Assembly (NCBI RefSeq): GCF_023204835.1
Contig: NZ_CP096270.1
Span: forward strand, 806,001-870,000
DNA: 64,000 nucleotides
Source: Salinarchaeum laminariae
GTDB lineage: Archaea > Halobacteriota > Halobacteria > Halobacteriales > Salinarchaeaceae
Reading direction: 5' to 3'
In this document: positions 1-8,179 of the stretch, one piece after another
Layout of the letters: every line of letters starts with the position of its first letter
How positions within the stretch are numbered: position 1 is the first letter of the stretch
Notes under the pieces: generated by a model
The model's database searches: none
The model's input: the letters and a program-made list of their open reading frames with translations, nothing else
Told to the model about the DNA's origin: nothing
Position numbers and translations under genes: made by a program

Positions 1-2
1 AG

Positions 3-839
3 GTCGAATCCGACGACGAGAGCGAGTCAGGGCCTGAGACCGGGGCAGGATCCGAGAGCGGATCGGGGGACGGGGACGGGTCGAGAGGTGCCGACGCGTC
101 GAGAACTGGGCCGGATACGCCCACGGACGAGACCGAAGACGAACAGGTCGAGCTACCCGCGTACGGCGAGACCTGGACTTACGAGGGGTTGATCGGCGCG
201 ATTCCCGGCCTCTCGATTGCGCCGCGGACCGCCGTTGCCCTCCAGATCGTCGCCTTCGAGATCGGCGTGCTCGCACTCGCCGCAGTGTACGACCTCTGGG
301 ACGCCGCGATCGTCGGAACCGTCGCCGTGCTCGTCGCCGGTGGTGGGAGCGCGATCACGCTGCGAATGGGCGATCAACTGCGAGCGCTCCCGGTGCCGGC
401 CGCCTATCGCCGGCTGGCCTTCGGATCGCGAATCGAGGTCGTGCTCTCGGTGCTGGCCTACGTCGGACTGGTGACCTACCTGTTCGCCGCAAACCCGGTC
501 GGTGCGGAGACACCGTTGCTCGAGTCCGCGCTCGGCGTCGATCCGCCGCTGCCAGCGACGTATCTCGCCTTGCTCCTCGCGTGGGACGTCGTCTACCGAA
601 TCGGCATCGGCTGGTGGGCGAGCGTCGCCGCCGTCTGGCGGTCCTGGCGTTACGAGTTCGATCCCGAGACCGCTCGTGCCATCGCCCGTGCGGACCTGTG
701 GCCGCTCGCGTTCGCTGCACTGCAGCTCGCGCTGCTTCCGATCGTCTGGGGTCGGCCGCTGCTAGCAGGTGCATTAGTTGGTCACGTAATCGCGGTTGCG
801 GTGGCCGTTTCACTGTCGGTCGCTCTGTTGCGACGGTGA
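3..839 (+). CDS. Membrane protein of unknown function (5' end outside window)
   Basis: The frame is open from the first bases, so the start lies upstream of the window. The visible N-terminal part (about 60 residues) is a Ser/Gly/Asp/Glu-rich linker with no fold. A conserved-looking region follows, beginning near LPAYGETWTYEGLIG, then about six hydrophobic segments: 'AVALQIVAFEIGVLALAAVY', an AAIVGTVAVLVAGG stretch, a segment around VVLSVLAYVGLVTYLF, a short one at YLALLLAWDVVYRIG, and two near the C terminus. It ends in LLRR and TGA. I do not recognise the family. The layout suggests a cytoplasmic acidic tail and a polytopic membrane domain. Coding quality is good: strong GC3, no competing frame. 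Confidence 0.8.
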   Translation, partial: VESDDESESGPETGAGSESGSGDGDGSRGADASRTGPDTPTDETEDEQVELPAYGETWTYEGLIGAIPGLSIAPRTAVALQIVAFEIGVLALAAVYDLWDAAIVGTVAVLVAGGGSAITLRMGDQLRALPVPAAYRRLAFGSRIEVVLSVLAYVGLVTYLFAANPVGAETPLLESALGVDPPLPATYLALLLAWDVVYRIGIGWWASVAAVWRSWRYEFDPETARAIARADLWPLAFAALQLALLPIVWGRPLLAGALVGHVIAVAVAVSLSVALLRR

Positions 840-868
840 GGAAGCGTCAGTGAGGAAGCGTCAGTGAG
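837..868. repeat. 14-bp perfect tandem duplication at a convergent gene end
   Basis: TGAGGAAGCGTCAG occurs twice back to back (837-850 and 851-864), followed by TGAG. The first unit begins with the stop codon of the upstream membrane protein. The second ends inside the stop codon (861-863, minus strand) of the convergent DUF5786 gene, so the duplication spans both gene ends. Confidence 0.9.
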
Positions 869-1034
869 ATTTTATCTCCTCGAACTGGTCGAGCAGATCC
901 TCCGCCGAGTCTCCCGAATCGTACTCCATCGACCCCTCGTACTCGTGCCGGTCGTCGTCGAAAGCCGCGTCCACCGTGTTGGACTTCCGCTCGCGACGTT
1001 CGTGCTCGTCTTCGTCATAGGCACCCATTGACAT
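861..1034 (-). CDS. DUF5786 family small acidic protein
   Basis: A 57-residue protein starting MSMGAYDEDEHERRER and ending DQFEEIKSH. The N-terminal MGAYDEDEHERRE block and the EYEGSMEYDSGDSAEDLL block match my memory of the haloarchaeal family DUF5786, whose function is unknown. There is no membrane segment or cysteine; the protein is highly charged and probably cytoplasmic. I chose the ATG at 1034 rather than the one two codons later because the family begins MSMGAYDEDEHE. A TATA-like ATTATT (minus strand, about 1066-1071) lies 32-37 bp upstream, and a perfect palindrome occupies the space between it and the ATG. The gene ends against the convergent membrane protein gene. Confidence 0.85.
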   Translation of the reverse strand: MSMGAYDEDEHERRERKSNTVDAAFDDDRHEYEGSMEYDSGDSAEDLLDQFEEIKSH

Positions 1035-1038
1035 GGTA

Positions 1039-1057
1039 ATCTAACACAGTGTTAGAT
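1039..1057. promoter_or_regulatory. Perfect 19-bp palindrome at the DUF5786 gene start
   Basis: ATCTAACAC-A-GTGTTAGAT has 9-bp perfect arms and a 1-bp centre. It ends 5 bp before the ATG of the DUF5786 gene and lies between the likely TATA box and the start, where a leaderless transcript would begin. That position suits a repressor operator. The half-site CTAACAC resembles the half-sites CTAACGC/GTGTTAG of the fic operators at 15.5-15.8 kb. Confidence 0.6.
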
Positions 1058-1273
1058 AGTACCAATAATGAATGTAACGGTAGTTCGGATCATTGCGCTG
1101 TAGCTCCCAGTTGCCTACGATAGACGGCCTTGACGACGATTCCAGCGATGGTTCGACAGTTGACTCGTCCACTCATCACTCCCTCGTCCCTCACAGCTCG
1201 CTCACGACAGTCATCGCCGGAGAGCACCCCACTCCTGAGCGTGCGTCTCGATCGAACGCGACCGGTCCCGCGC

Positions 1274-1281
1274 GATTTAAG
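1274..1281 (+). promoter_or_regulatory. TATA box of rfcS
   Basis: GATTTAAG centred about 28 bp before the rfcS ATG, in otherwise GC-rich sequence. The spacing implies a leaderless transcript and supports the start at 1306. Confidence 0.6.
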
Positions 1282-1305
1282 CCCGCCCCGCCGCTCCGCA
1301 CGACC

Positions 1306-2301
1306 ATGAGCGAGGCCGACGCCGACGCGGTCGACGATACTGCCGCGACCAGAGAGGACGTCTGGGTCGAGAAATACCGACCACAGCGTCTCGCGGACGT
1401 CGTCGGCCACGAGACGATCACAGAACGCATCCAGCAGTACGTCGCGGGTGACGACCTCCCGAACCTGCTGTTCGCCGGCCCCGCCGGCGTCGGCAAGACG
1501 ACGACCGCCGTCGCGATCGCGAAGGAGATCTACGGCGACGACTGGCGAGAACATTTCCTCGAACTCAACGCCAGTGACCAGCGCGGGATCGACGTCGTGC
1601 GCGGGCGAATCAAGGACTTCGCCCGGACGTCCTTCAGCGGCGACAAGTACGGGTTCCGGATCATCTTCCTCGACGAGGCGGACGCGCTGACGAGCGACGC
1701 CCAGTCCGCGCTCCGGCGGACGATGGAGCAGTTCTCCAACAACACCCGCTTCATCCTCTCGTGTAACTACTCCTCGCGGATCATCGACCCGATCCAGTCC
1801 CGGTGTGCGGTGTTCCGGTTCCCGCCGCTCACTGACGAGGCGATCCGACAGCAGATCGAGATCGTCTCCAGCGAGGAAGGGATCGAGGTCGAGGAGAGCG
1901 GCTACGACGCCATCGCCTACGCCGCCGACGGTGACATGCGGCGGGCGATCAACGCCCTCCAGGCCGCCGCGGCGACTGGCCAGACCGTCGTCGACGAGGA
2001 AGCCGTCTACGAGATCACCTCGACCGCCCGGCCAGAGGAGGTCCTCGAGATGGTCGAGCACGCTATCGAGGGCGACTTCCTCGCGGCCCGCGCTGCACTC
2101 GAATCGCTCCTGATCGACCGCGGCATCGCGGGCGGCGACGTCATCGATCAGCTCCACCGCTCGGTCTGGGACCTCGAACTCGAGGAACAGGCCACCGTTC
2201 GGCTGATGGATCGCATCGGCGAGGCGGAGTACCGGATCGTCGAGGGCGCCGACGAGCGCATCCAGCTCGAGGCGATGCTCGCGTCGCTGGCGCTGGAGTG
2301 A
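1306..2301 (+). CDS. rfcS: Replication factor C small subunit
   Basis: A 331-residue clamp-loader ATPase. With the large subunit it loads the PCNA sliding clamp onto primed DNA during replication and repair. Visible motifs: the RFC box [17 protein letters not shown] (19-35), Walker A GPAGVGKT (58-65), Walker B with DEAD (123-126), the SCNY sensor 1 motif and the arginine-finger motif QSRC (about 164-167), then a helical C-terminal collar domain. Length is normal for archaeal RfcS, with no intein. I chose the ATG at 1306 because the frame upstream is not haloarchaeal-like and a TATA box sits 28 bp before it. It is transcribed alone and converges on rnhB/polD1, further replication genes. Confidence 0.97.
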   Translation: MSEADADAVDDTAATREDVWVEKYRPQRLADVVGHETITERIQQYVAGDDLPNLLFAGPAGVGKTTTAVAIAKEIYGDDWREHFLELNASDQRGIDVVRGRIKDFARTSFSGDKYGFRIIFLDEADALTSDAQSALRRTMEQFSNNTRFILSCNYSSRIIDPIQSRCAVFRFPPLTDEAIRQQIEIVSSEEGIEVEESGYDAIAYAADGDMRRAINALQAAAATGQTVVDEEAVYEITSTARPEEVLEMVEHAIEGDFLAARAALESLLIDRGIAGGDVIDQLHRSVWDLELEEQATVRLMDRIGEAEYRIVEGADERIQLEAMLASLALE

Positions 2302-2356
2302 GGGAGTCGGCGGCCGTTGTTGTTCGCGACATCCGCAAAGAGATTTGTAGAGTTCG

Positions 2357-3082
2357 CTAGAATTCACCGAGACCTGCCTGTTCGACGGACGCCAGAACGT
2401 CCTCGCAGGTCTGCCAGCTCCGCCGCGCACAGCCGGGCAGCCGTTCGTGCTCCCGGACGTAGCCTTCGAGGAAGGATCGGGTCGTCGGATCGCTCGGATA
2501 GCCACTCCCAACGTCACCGAACTCGGTTGCGATCTCGGCCACGCGAGCGTCGCGTTCGACTTTCGCGACGATCGAGGCAGCGGCGACGGCTGGATCCTCG
2601 TCGTCGGCGCCGTGGCGAGCGTCGACCGCAAGCTTGTCCGTCCCCGAACCGTCGGCGTCGATCGACGCGGAGAGTCGGCGAGCGAACCGCTCCTCGCTGG
2701 TGTCACAGGCGTCTGCGAGCAACTCGATCTCGCGGGATCCGTCGGCTGCGCCTGGGGCGGCCTCCGTCGTCTCCTCATTTGCGTCCATCATCTCGCCGTT
2801 CGCGAGAACGGATTCGGTCGCGTCAGCGTGGGCCACGACGGTCAGTCCGTTCATGTCCGTGTCGGGGTCGTCGATGCGATCGACGCCGACGGCCACCACG
2901 CCGACGGCGATCCGATCGTCGTCGCGAATGGTCGCGTCGAGTTCCTCGCGCCGGGCGGGCGAGAGCCGCTTCGAGTCCGCGACGTCTCCGGGGAGGACGT
3001 CCGGATCTGGGACGCCGACGGCGGCCGCCACCATCGGCCCGAGGACGGGGCCTTTGCCGGCCTCGTCGGTCCCGATGTGCAT
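2357..3082 (-). CDS. rnhB: Ribonuclease HII
   Basis: A 241-residue enzyme that cuts the RNA strand of RNA-DNA hybrids and removes single ribonucleotides and primers. The N terminus MHIGTDEAGKG carries the catalytic DEAG motif (Asp6, Glu7). The segments DSKRLSPARREEL, VDARHGADDEDPAVAAASIVAKVERD and GSGYPSDPTTRSFL are the usual type 2 RNase H blocks with further acidic active-site residues. An insertion of roughly 30 acidic, Met-containing residues follows HADATESVLANG (about 95-125) and is not part of the core fold. I placed the start at the ATG before HIGTDEAG; a start nine codons upstream is possible but less typical. It lies downstream of polD1 on the same strand, 132 bp away. Confidence 0.95.
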   Translation of the reverse strand: MHIGTDEAGKGPVLGPMVAAAVGVPDPDVLPGDVADSKRLSPARREELDATIRDDDRIAVGVVAVGVDRIDDPDTDMNGLTVVAHADATESVLANGEMMDANEETTEAAPGAADGSREIELLADACDTSEERFARRLSASIDADGSGTDKLAVDARHGADDEDPAVAAASIVAKVERDARVAEIATEFGDVGSGYPSDPTTRSFLEGYVREHERLPGCARRSWQTCEDVLASVEQAGLGEF

Positions 3083-3214
3083 GCAGGAGGGTGCAGCGGC
3101 TGGAGGCAAAGTCCTTTCCGAACCGTACGGTGCTGGCGTATACAGTCGTCTGCAGCTACGGACTCGGCAGAAGTTGGAGTGGAAGCGGAGGTACTGCTCG
3201 GCTCGGATACCGCC

Positions 3215-4834
3215 TTACCGGAACTTCCGGATCGTCACGTCGAGCGTGTCGAGATCGACGATCGGGGCGTACGCGACGTCCGGGTCGATGTTGACGCTGC
3301 GCTGGAAATCCGTCTGGGCCTGCCAACAGCCGGAGTTGATCGCGAGGACGTTGCGGTACTTGCCGTACCCGAGCTTGTGGACGTGGCCGGTGTGGAAGAC
3401 GTCCGGCACCTCGTCGATCACGAGGTAATCTTCTTTCTCCGGCGCGAGGCGCATGTGACCGCCGTACTGCGGCGCGACGTGGCGCTTTTTCAGGAGCTGG
3501 TACATGGGCTTCTGGGGCTCGTCGTAGTTCGCCTTCTCCTCGGGCAGTTCGGCGATCATCTCGTCGAGGGAGACGCCGTGGTACAGCAGGAACGAGACGC
3601 CCTCGATCTCGACGGTGGAGGGGTTGCCCGTGATCCGGGCGTCGTGTGCGGACATGATCTCCCGGAGCTCCTCGTCGAAGGCCGGCTGGGGTTCGGCGAG
3701 GCGGACCGCGTCGTGGTTGCCTGGGATCATCACGATCTCGACGTCCGCTGGCACTGCCTTGAGGTGTTCTGCGAACGTCTCGTACTGCTCGTAGACGTCG
3801 ACGATCGAGAGTTCCTCGTCCTGGTCGGGGTAGACGCCGACGCCCTCGACCATGTCTCCCGCGATTAGCAGATACTCGATGTGCTCGGCCTCCTCCGTGT
3901 GGAGCCAGTCGGCAAAGCGGTTCCACGCGTCGGCTTCGAACTCCTGGCTGCCGACGTGAATGTCGCTGATCAGCGCCGCCTGGACGTGGCGGTCGGCCGT
4001 CGAGGGTTGGAACGTTCGCGGGACCTCCGGGAAATGCAACTCGTCGACGAAGAGGATGCCGCCGTCGTCGGCGATCGTTCCCTCGACGGCGATCACCTCG
4101 TCGGTCAGCAGTTCGTCGACCTGGTCGGCGATCGCCCGGTCCTTCGTGATCAGTACGGGGAACGTCCCGTTGAAATCCTCGAGGTCGATCAGCCAGTGAC
4201 CGTTCGCCGTCGAGCGCACGTCGTCGACCATCCCGATGATCGCGGCCTCGCCGCCGGGGTCTGATTCCAGCCGGTTCGTCGGGCGGTGGGTCACTCGCCC
4301 GCGGAGCTTCTTCGAGAGCCGCTCGTAGCGGTCCCGGAACATCTCGACGAAATCCGAGTAGTCCCCGGTTCCGGTGCTCTCCCCGGTGATGTCACCCAGA
4401 ATCTCCAGATCGCGATTCGCCGTCGATCGATTCGCCCGATCAGCGACGGCGCTTCCACCTGCAACGTCGTCCCCAGGCCCGGTAGCAGGCCCCGATTCCC
4501 CGCCGGCGTCCGCGGCGGCCATTCCCGAGACAGACCCCTCAGCTTCGGGTGCAACGGCCGTCTGACTCGATCCGACGGCGCCGCCATCTCCAGTTGAAAC
4601 GGTGGGGTCTTCGCTCTCGCCGTTCTCCCGATTAGCGGCCGCCTGCGTCGCCAGAACGTCCTTTACGACGTCAGTTTCGACAACGAGCGCGTCGGCAGGC
4701 GTTGCGTCGACTGCAGCCGCGAGAATGGCTTCGGGATCCTCCGCACCCGCAATGAGGGTCACGGCCTCCGGATCGGCGTTGTAGCCACGGCCAGCTAGCT
4801 CGCGAGCGATCCGGGTCGACGACTCCAGTGGCAC
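3215..4834 (-). CDS. polD1: DNA polymerase D small (exonuclease) subunit DP1
   Basis: A 539-residue small subunit of the archaeal replicative polymerase PolD, which supplies 3'-5' proofreading. The N terminus (PLESSTRIARELAGRGYN) is the DP1 N-domain, followed by an acidic low-complexity linker (about 80-160). An OB-fold region and a calcineurin-like phosphoesterase domain come next. Its metal-site motifs are all present: SDIHVGS, AGDMVEG, PGNHD, YHGV and TGHVHKLG, so the nuclease should be active. The start is a GTG at 4834; another GTG two codons upstream is equally possible. It is divergent from the signal peptidase gene (136-bp gap) and upstream of rnhB. Confidence 0.95.
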   Translation of the reverse strand: MPLESSTRIARELAGRGYNADPEAVTLIAGAEDPEAILAAAVDATPADALVVETDVVKDVLATQAAANRENGESEDPTVSTGDGGAVGSSQTAVAPEAEGSVSGMAAADAGGESGPATGPGDDVAGGSAVADRANRSTANRDLEILGDITGESTGTGDYSDFVEMFRDRYERLSKKLRGRVTHRPTNRLESDPGGEAAIIGMVDDVRSTANGHWLIDLEDFNGTFPVLITKDRAIADQVDELLTDEVIAVEGTIADDGGILFVDELHFPEVPRTFQPSTADRHVQAALISDIHVGSQEFEADAWNRFADWLHTEEAEHIEYLLIAGDMVEGVGVYPDQDEELSIVDVYEQYETFAEHLKAVPADVEIVMIPGNHDAVRLAEPQPAFDEELREIMSAHDARITGNPSTVEIEGVSFLLYHGVSLDEMIAELPEEKANYDEPQKPMYQLLKKRHVAPQYGGHMRLAPEKEDYLVIDEVPDVFHTGHVHKLGYGKYRNVLAINSGCWQAQTDFQRSVNIDPDVAYAPIVDLDTLDVTIRKFR

Positions 4835-4969
4835 GTACACCGTTCTGCCGTAGGCGCGCAAAAGCGTGCCGGACGTGCGTCGGCGTTGGGCTGGGCAGCG
4901 AACTGGCGAGCGGTCGACGGCCTCGCACAACGGAAACGTTGATTCCGCTCGGCGAGTTACTCGCGAGCG

Positions 4970-5782
4970 ATGAGTAATTCCGGGGGCGGCGCCCCCACCC
5001 GGGACGAGGACGTCGCTGCCGACGACAACCCCGGCGACGACTCGGTCGACGACCCCTCCACGCAGCCCGCAGAACCGGCCAGAGAGGACGCGCGAGTACC
5101 ACCGCGTCAGCCGCCCGCCGCCTCGGGGCGGGCCCAGTCGGTTCCGGATCCGACGAGCCGCCCGCTCCTGTGGTATTTTCGATCGGATCGCCCGCTGGTG
5201 ATCGCCTCGCGAGACATCCTCTCGAGCGTGGTCATCGTCGCGATTCTCGGTCTCGCGTTGTTCGCCGTCAGCGGCGTCTGGCCGCCGCTGGTGGCCGTCG
5301 AGAGCGGGAGTATGCAGCCGAACATGGAGCAGGGCGATCTCGTGCTCGTCGTCGAGGAGGATCGCTTCGCGTCCCAGCTCGCGGACGAGCACGGGATCGT
5401 GACGCATGCGAACGCGAGTGGCACTGAGCACCAGCAGTTCGGGCGCGGCGGCAGCGTAATTGTGTACAAACCAGACGGAGACGACGGCACGCCGATTATC
5501 CACCGCGCTGTGTTGTGGGTCGACCAGGGCGAAAACTGGATCGACAGGGCCGATCCCACGCATCTCGGAAGCGTCGACGAGTGTTCGGACGTCCCCCAGA
5601 GCTGCCCCGCTCCGCACAGTGGATACGTAACGCGCGGGGACGCGAACCAGAACTACGACCAGATCGACGGACAGAGTACCGTCGTCAAGCCGGCATGGAT
5701 TCGCGGGCGGGCAGTCACGCGAACGCCGTATCTCGGTTGCGTCCGGCTGGCGCTCTCAGAGGGCGGCATCTGCGGGGCCTGA
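4970..5782 (+). CDS. sec11: S26 family signal peptidase (Sec11 type)
   Basis: A 270-residue membrane-anchored serine protease that removes Sec signal peptides. A long acidic, Pro-rich cytoplasmic N terminus (1-66) is followed by a transmembrane segment (about 85-103). The catalytic box ESGSMQPNM puts the nucleophile at Ser114. His178 in TPIIHRA replaces the bacterial lysine, as in the archaeal/ER type, and the TRGDANQNYDQ motif supplies the acidic residue (Asp224 or Asp230). A roughly 40-residue segment around residues 185-216 with two cysteines lies between the His and Asp motifs. The gene is divergent from polD1. This polD1-sec11 pairing is, from memory, found beside orc1 in some haloarchaea. 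Confidence 0.93.
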   Translation: MSNSGGGAPTRDEDVAADDNPGDDSVDDPSTQPAEPAREDARVPPRQPPAASGRAQSVPDPTSRPLLWYFRSDRPLVIASRDILSSVVIVAILGLALFAVSGVWPPLVAVESGSMQPNMEQGDLVLVVEEDRFASQLADEHGIVTHANASGTEHQQFGRGGSVIVYKPDGDDGTPIIHRAVLWVDQGENWIDRADPTHLGSVDECSDVPQSCPAPHSGYVTRGDANQNYDQIDGQSTVVKPAWIRGRAVTRTPYLGCVRLALSEGGICGA

Positions 5783-6087
5783 GCGATCCGTCAGCGCTCG
5801 GGGACGGCGCAGTAGCGGTTCGAGGCTCGACGAACTGCACACTCGCCGATGTCGGTCTCGATCGCAAGCGGCCCATTTCCGGCGAAACGACCCCTCCATT
5901 TCGTGTGGACCTCGCTGATTGGCCGTTCTCTCGCGAGGCGGATAGAAGCGAACCACAGGAGGGGAACGGTTCGTCCAGACCAGCTATCTGCAGGCGAAAC
6001 TGCTCCATTTCGAGACATGTGTCTGACGTAGGATTAAGTAACCGCGGGACGGTCCCCTGACTAGCACCACACGGTGCGGGAGCAAGG
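5783..6087. other. 305-bp intergenic region with ORB-like sites, between sec11 and arvA
   Basis: No credible gene. It holds one good ORB-like element at 5890-5910 and a weaker partial match (GCTCCATTTCGAGAC, 6002-6016) sharing the CTCCATTTCG core. An AT-rich GATTAAGTAA near 6031-6040 may be the arvA promoter. A GGGAGCAAGG stretch just before the arvA ATG could act as a ribosome binding site. In the haloarchaeal gene order I remember, orc1 lies between sec11 and this GTPase operon; no trace of an orc reading frame remains here. Confidence 0.6.
5890..5910 (-). repeat. ORB-like origin recognition element
   Basis: Read on the minus strand this is GTCCACACGAAATGGAGGGG followed by T. It matches the pattern TCCAnnnGAAAnnnAGGGG shared by the four ORBs near orc1 (38.1-39.5 kb), with GAAAT in place of GAAAC. 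It is isolated apart from one weak partial copy at 6002-6016. Confidence 0.55.
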
Positions 6088-6729
6088 ATGGGACTGCTTA
6101 CAGGACTCAAAGCCAGCATCACGCGGGCCACCGACCGCCTCTTCTCGGAACAGGATCCGAAGCGGATCGGGATCTACGGCCCGCCGAACGCCGGCAAGAC
6201 GACGCTCGCGAATCGCATCGCACGCGACTGGACCGGGGACGCGGTCGGACCGGAGAGCCACATCCCCCACGAGACCCGTCGCGCACGCCGCAAGGAAGAC
6301 GTCGAGATCGAGCGCAACGGCAAGTCCGTGACGATCGACGTCGTCGACACGCCGGGCGTGACGACCAAGGTCGACTACGAGGAGTTCCTCGATTTCGACA
6401 TGGAGGAAGACGACGCCGTTCGCCGGTCCCGTGAGGCCACGGAGGGCGTCGCGGAGGCTATGCACTGGCTCCGCGAGGACGTCGACGGCGTCATCTACGT
6501 CCTCGACTCTACGGAGGATCCCTTCACGCAGGTCAACACGATGCTGATCGGCATCATCGAGAGCCGCGACCTGCCGGTCCTCATCTTCGGGAACAAGATC
6601 GACCTCGAAGAGTCGAACATTCAGCGCGTCTCCTCGGCGTTCCCACAGCACGAGACAGTGCCGCTGTCGGCGCTGGAGGGAGAGAACATGGACGAAGTCT
6701 ACGACAAGATCGCGGAGTACTTCGGGTGA
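6088..6729 (+). CDS. arvA: Archaeal vesiculation GTPase ArvA (OapA), Era-like
   Basis: A 213-residue small GTPase. G1 is GPPNAGKTT (31-39), G3 is VVDTPGVTT (85-93) and G4 is FGNKIDLEE. The first 24 residues (MGLLTGLKASITRATDRLFS) form an amphipathic helix suitable for membrane contact. Sequence and gene context (DUF2073 gene, then zinc-ribbon gene) fit the euryarchaeal GTPase shown to drive extracellular vesicle formation in Haloferax (ArvA), earlier called origin-associated protein OapA. I infer membrane-remodelling activity from the family. It is the first gene of a tight operon, with arvB starting 4 bp after its stop. Confidence 0.88.
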   Translation: MGLLTGLKASITRATDRLFSEQDPKRIGIYGPPNAGKTTLANRIARDWTGDAVGPESHIPHETRRARRKEDVEIERNGKSVTIDVVDTPGVTTKVDYEEFLDFDMEEDDAVRRSREATEGVAEAMHWLREDVDGVIYVLDSTEDPFTQVNTMLIGIIESRDLPVLIFGNKIDLEESNIQRVSSAFPQHETVPLSALEGENMDEVYDKIAEYFG

Positions 6730-6733
6730 GACG

Positions 6734-7126
6734 ATGCCGGAAGCAACCGCACCAACGGACGACGGAAGCGGGGTTCAGATCGATCTGATCAGCGGCGAGC
6801 GAATGGATGGGCTGGCCTCGATGGAGAAGATCCGGATCATCCTCGATGGCGTCCACGACGGTAACATCGTCATCCTCGAGGAGGGGCTGACTCCCGACGA
6901 GGAGAGCCGCCTCATCGAGGTGACGATGTCCGAAATCGACCCCGACGGGTTCAACGGGATCGAGATCGAGACCTACCCCCAGAACGACGCCCGCGACAAG
7001 AGCCTGCTCGGCCGCCTCATGGGCCAGGAGGACACGGCGAAGCTGACGGTCATCGGGCCAGCCAACCAGATCGAGACGCTGCACAAGGACGAGACCCTGA
7101 TCAGCGCGCTCGTTTCGCGGAAGTAA
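6734..7126 (+). CDS. arvB: ArvB (OapB), DUF2073 protein
   Basis: A 130-residue soluble protein without membrane segments or cysteines. The conserved core runs VQIDLISGERMDGL, MEKIRIILDGVHDG, NIVILEEGLTPDEE to LIEVTMSEIDPDGFNGIEIE, which is the DUF2073 signature. Its C terminus is LTVIGPANQIETLHKDET. In the vesicle-forming operon it is the partner gene of the GTPase; its biochemical role is not known to me. The 4-bp gap from arvA and 7-bp gap to arvC indicate one mRNA and probably a shared complex. Confidence 0.88.
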   Translation: MPEATAPTDDGSGVQIDLISGERMDGLASMEKIRIILDGVHDGNIVILEEGLTPDEESRLIEVTMSEIDPDGFNGIEIETYPQNDARDKSLLGRLMGQEDTAKLTVIGPANQIETLHKDETLISALVSRK

Positions 7127-7133
7127 ACCATCG

Positions 7134-7916
7134 ATGCCCCACCAGTGTACCGGCTGTGGCCACGTCTTCCCCGACGGCTCGAAAGAGATGCTCTCGGGCT
7201 GTCCGGACTGTGGCGGCAACAAGTTCCAGTTCCAGCCAAGCGGCGCCTCCGGCGCGGACGGCGACGCTGCGGCAGACGGCACGGCAACGCTACCGCCGAC
7301 TGAGGAGGAGCCACCCGAACCGCCGGAGCCACCGAGTCCCGGCGGCTCTGTCGCAGAGACGGTCGCCGGCGCCACCCAGCGGGTCAAAAACATCGTCGGC
7401 GGCGACAGTGACGGTGCGTCCGCTGGCGCCAGTGCGACCGGCGACGACCACGAGTGGCCAGCCGTCGGTCGCGAAAATGGTGCCGACACCACCGTCGCCA
7501 GCGAGGACACGGCACAGGCCAGCGCACGCTCGGGCACCGTCTCGCCCGAGGAACTCCCGGACAGACCGACGCCCGACGACGCCGGCCTCCCAGACGAGCA
7601 AATCGAGGCCGAAGAGTCGCCGACCCCTTCGGCAAGCGAGACAGCCGTCGACGACTCCGCCGACGACGCCGAGACCGCCGGCAGCGCTCCCTTCACCGGG
7701 AGCGGCGACCGGGAGACGGGGACCGACGAGGCGCCCGACCTCTCGGACCTCCGCGCCGAACTGAACGATCAGTTCGAGTCCATCAAGATCGTCGAGCGCG
7801 GTCAGTACGAGCTCAATCTGATGGAGCTCTACGACCGCGAGGAGTACATCATCTCGCTGATGGAGGACGGCCGCTACGCGATCGAAGTGCCCGAGACCTG
7901 GCGCGGCGACGCCTGA
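7134..7916 (+). CDS. arvC: ArvC (OapC), zinc-ribbon protein
   Basis: A 260-residue protein in three parts. The N-terminal zinc ribbon has paired cysteines in CTGCGHVF and CPDCGGNKF (about residues 5-27). A long, very acidic linker rich in Ser, Thr, Ala, Pro and Asp (about 35-200) follows. A conserved C-terminal domain has FESIKIVERGQYELNLMELYDREEYIISLMEDGRYAIEVPE. The order of N-terminal ribbon, disordered linker and short folded tail is what I remember for OapC/ArvC. As the third gene of the arvABC operon it probably works with the GTPase. No membrane segment is visible. Confidence 0.88.
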   Translation: MPHQCTGCGHVFPDGSKEMLSGCPDCGGNKFQFQPSGASGADGDAAADGTATLPPTEEEPPEPPEPPSPGGSVAETVAGATQRVKNIVGGDSDGASAGASATGDDHEWPAVGRENGADTTVASEDTAQASARSGTVSPEELPDRPTPDDAGLPDEQIEAEESPTPSASETAVDDSADDAETAGSAPFTGSGDRETGTDEAPDLSDLRAELNDQFESIKIVERGQYELNLMELYDREEYIISLMEDGRYAIEVPETWRGDA

Positions 7917-8179
7917 TCGACGGCAGCAGCTCCCGCACCTCCGTTTTTCCGGGTCCGGAGTGACCGCCGCCGTATCGACTGTTGATCGTGACGTACAGCA
8001 GTTGCCGAGTCGCAGCTGTGAGATCACGCCGATCTGGCCCACGCTCCCCCAACAGAGGCAGCGATCCGGCGAGTCCACTCGCACTCACCGACCCACCCGG
8101 CTCGCGAGCGCGTTCGCGAATGGACACGCCCATAGGCCGACCGTGCGAACTCCAGGCGAATGAGGACGGTGAACGCTTC

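Noticed and set aside
1090..2778. Very long minus-strand open frame across rfcS and rnhB
   Set aside because: It is antisense to rfcS and rnhB, rich in Arg/Pro/Gly, and arises from high GC at third positions of the real genes.
2447..3868. Long plus-strand frame over rnhB and polD1
   Set aside because: Shadow of two well-identified minus-strand genes; repeated VD/RV composition is typical of antisense frames in GC-rich genomes.
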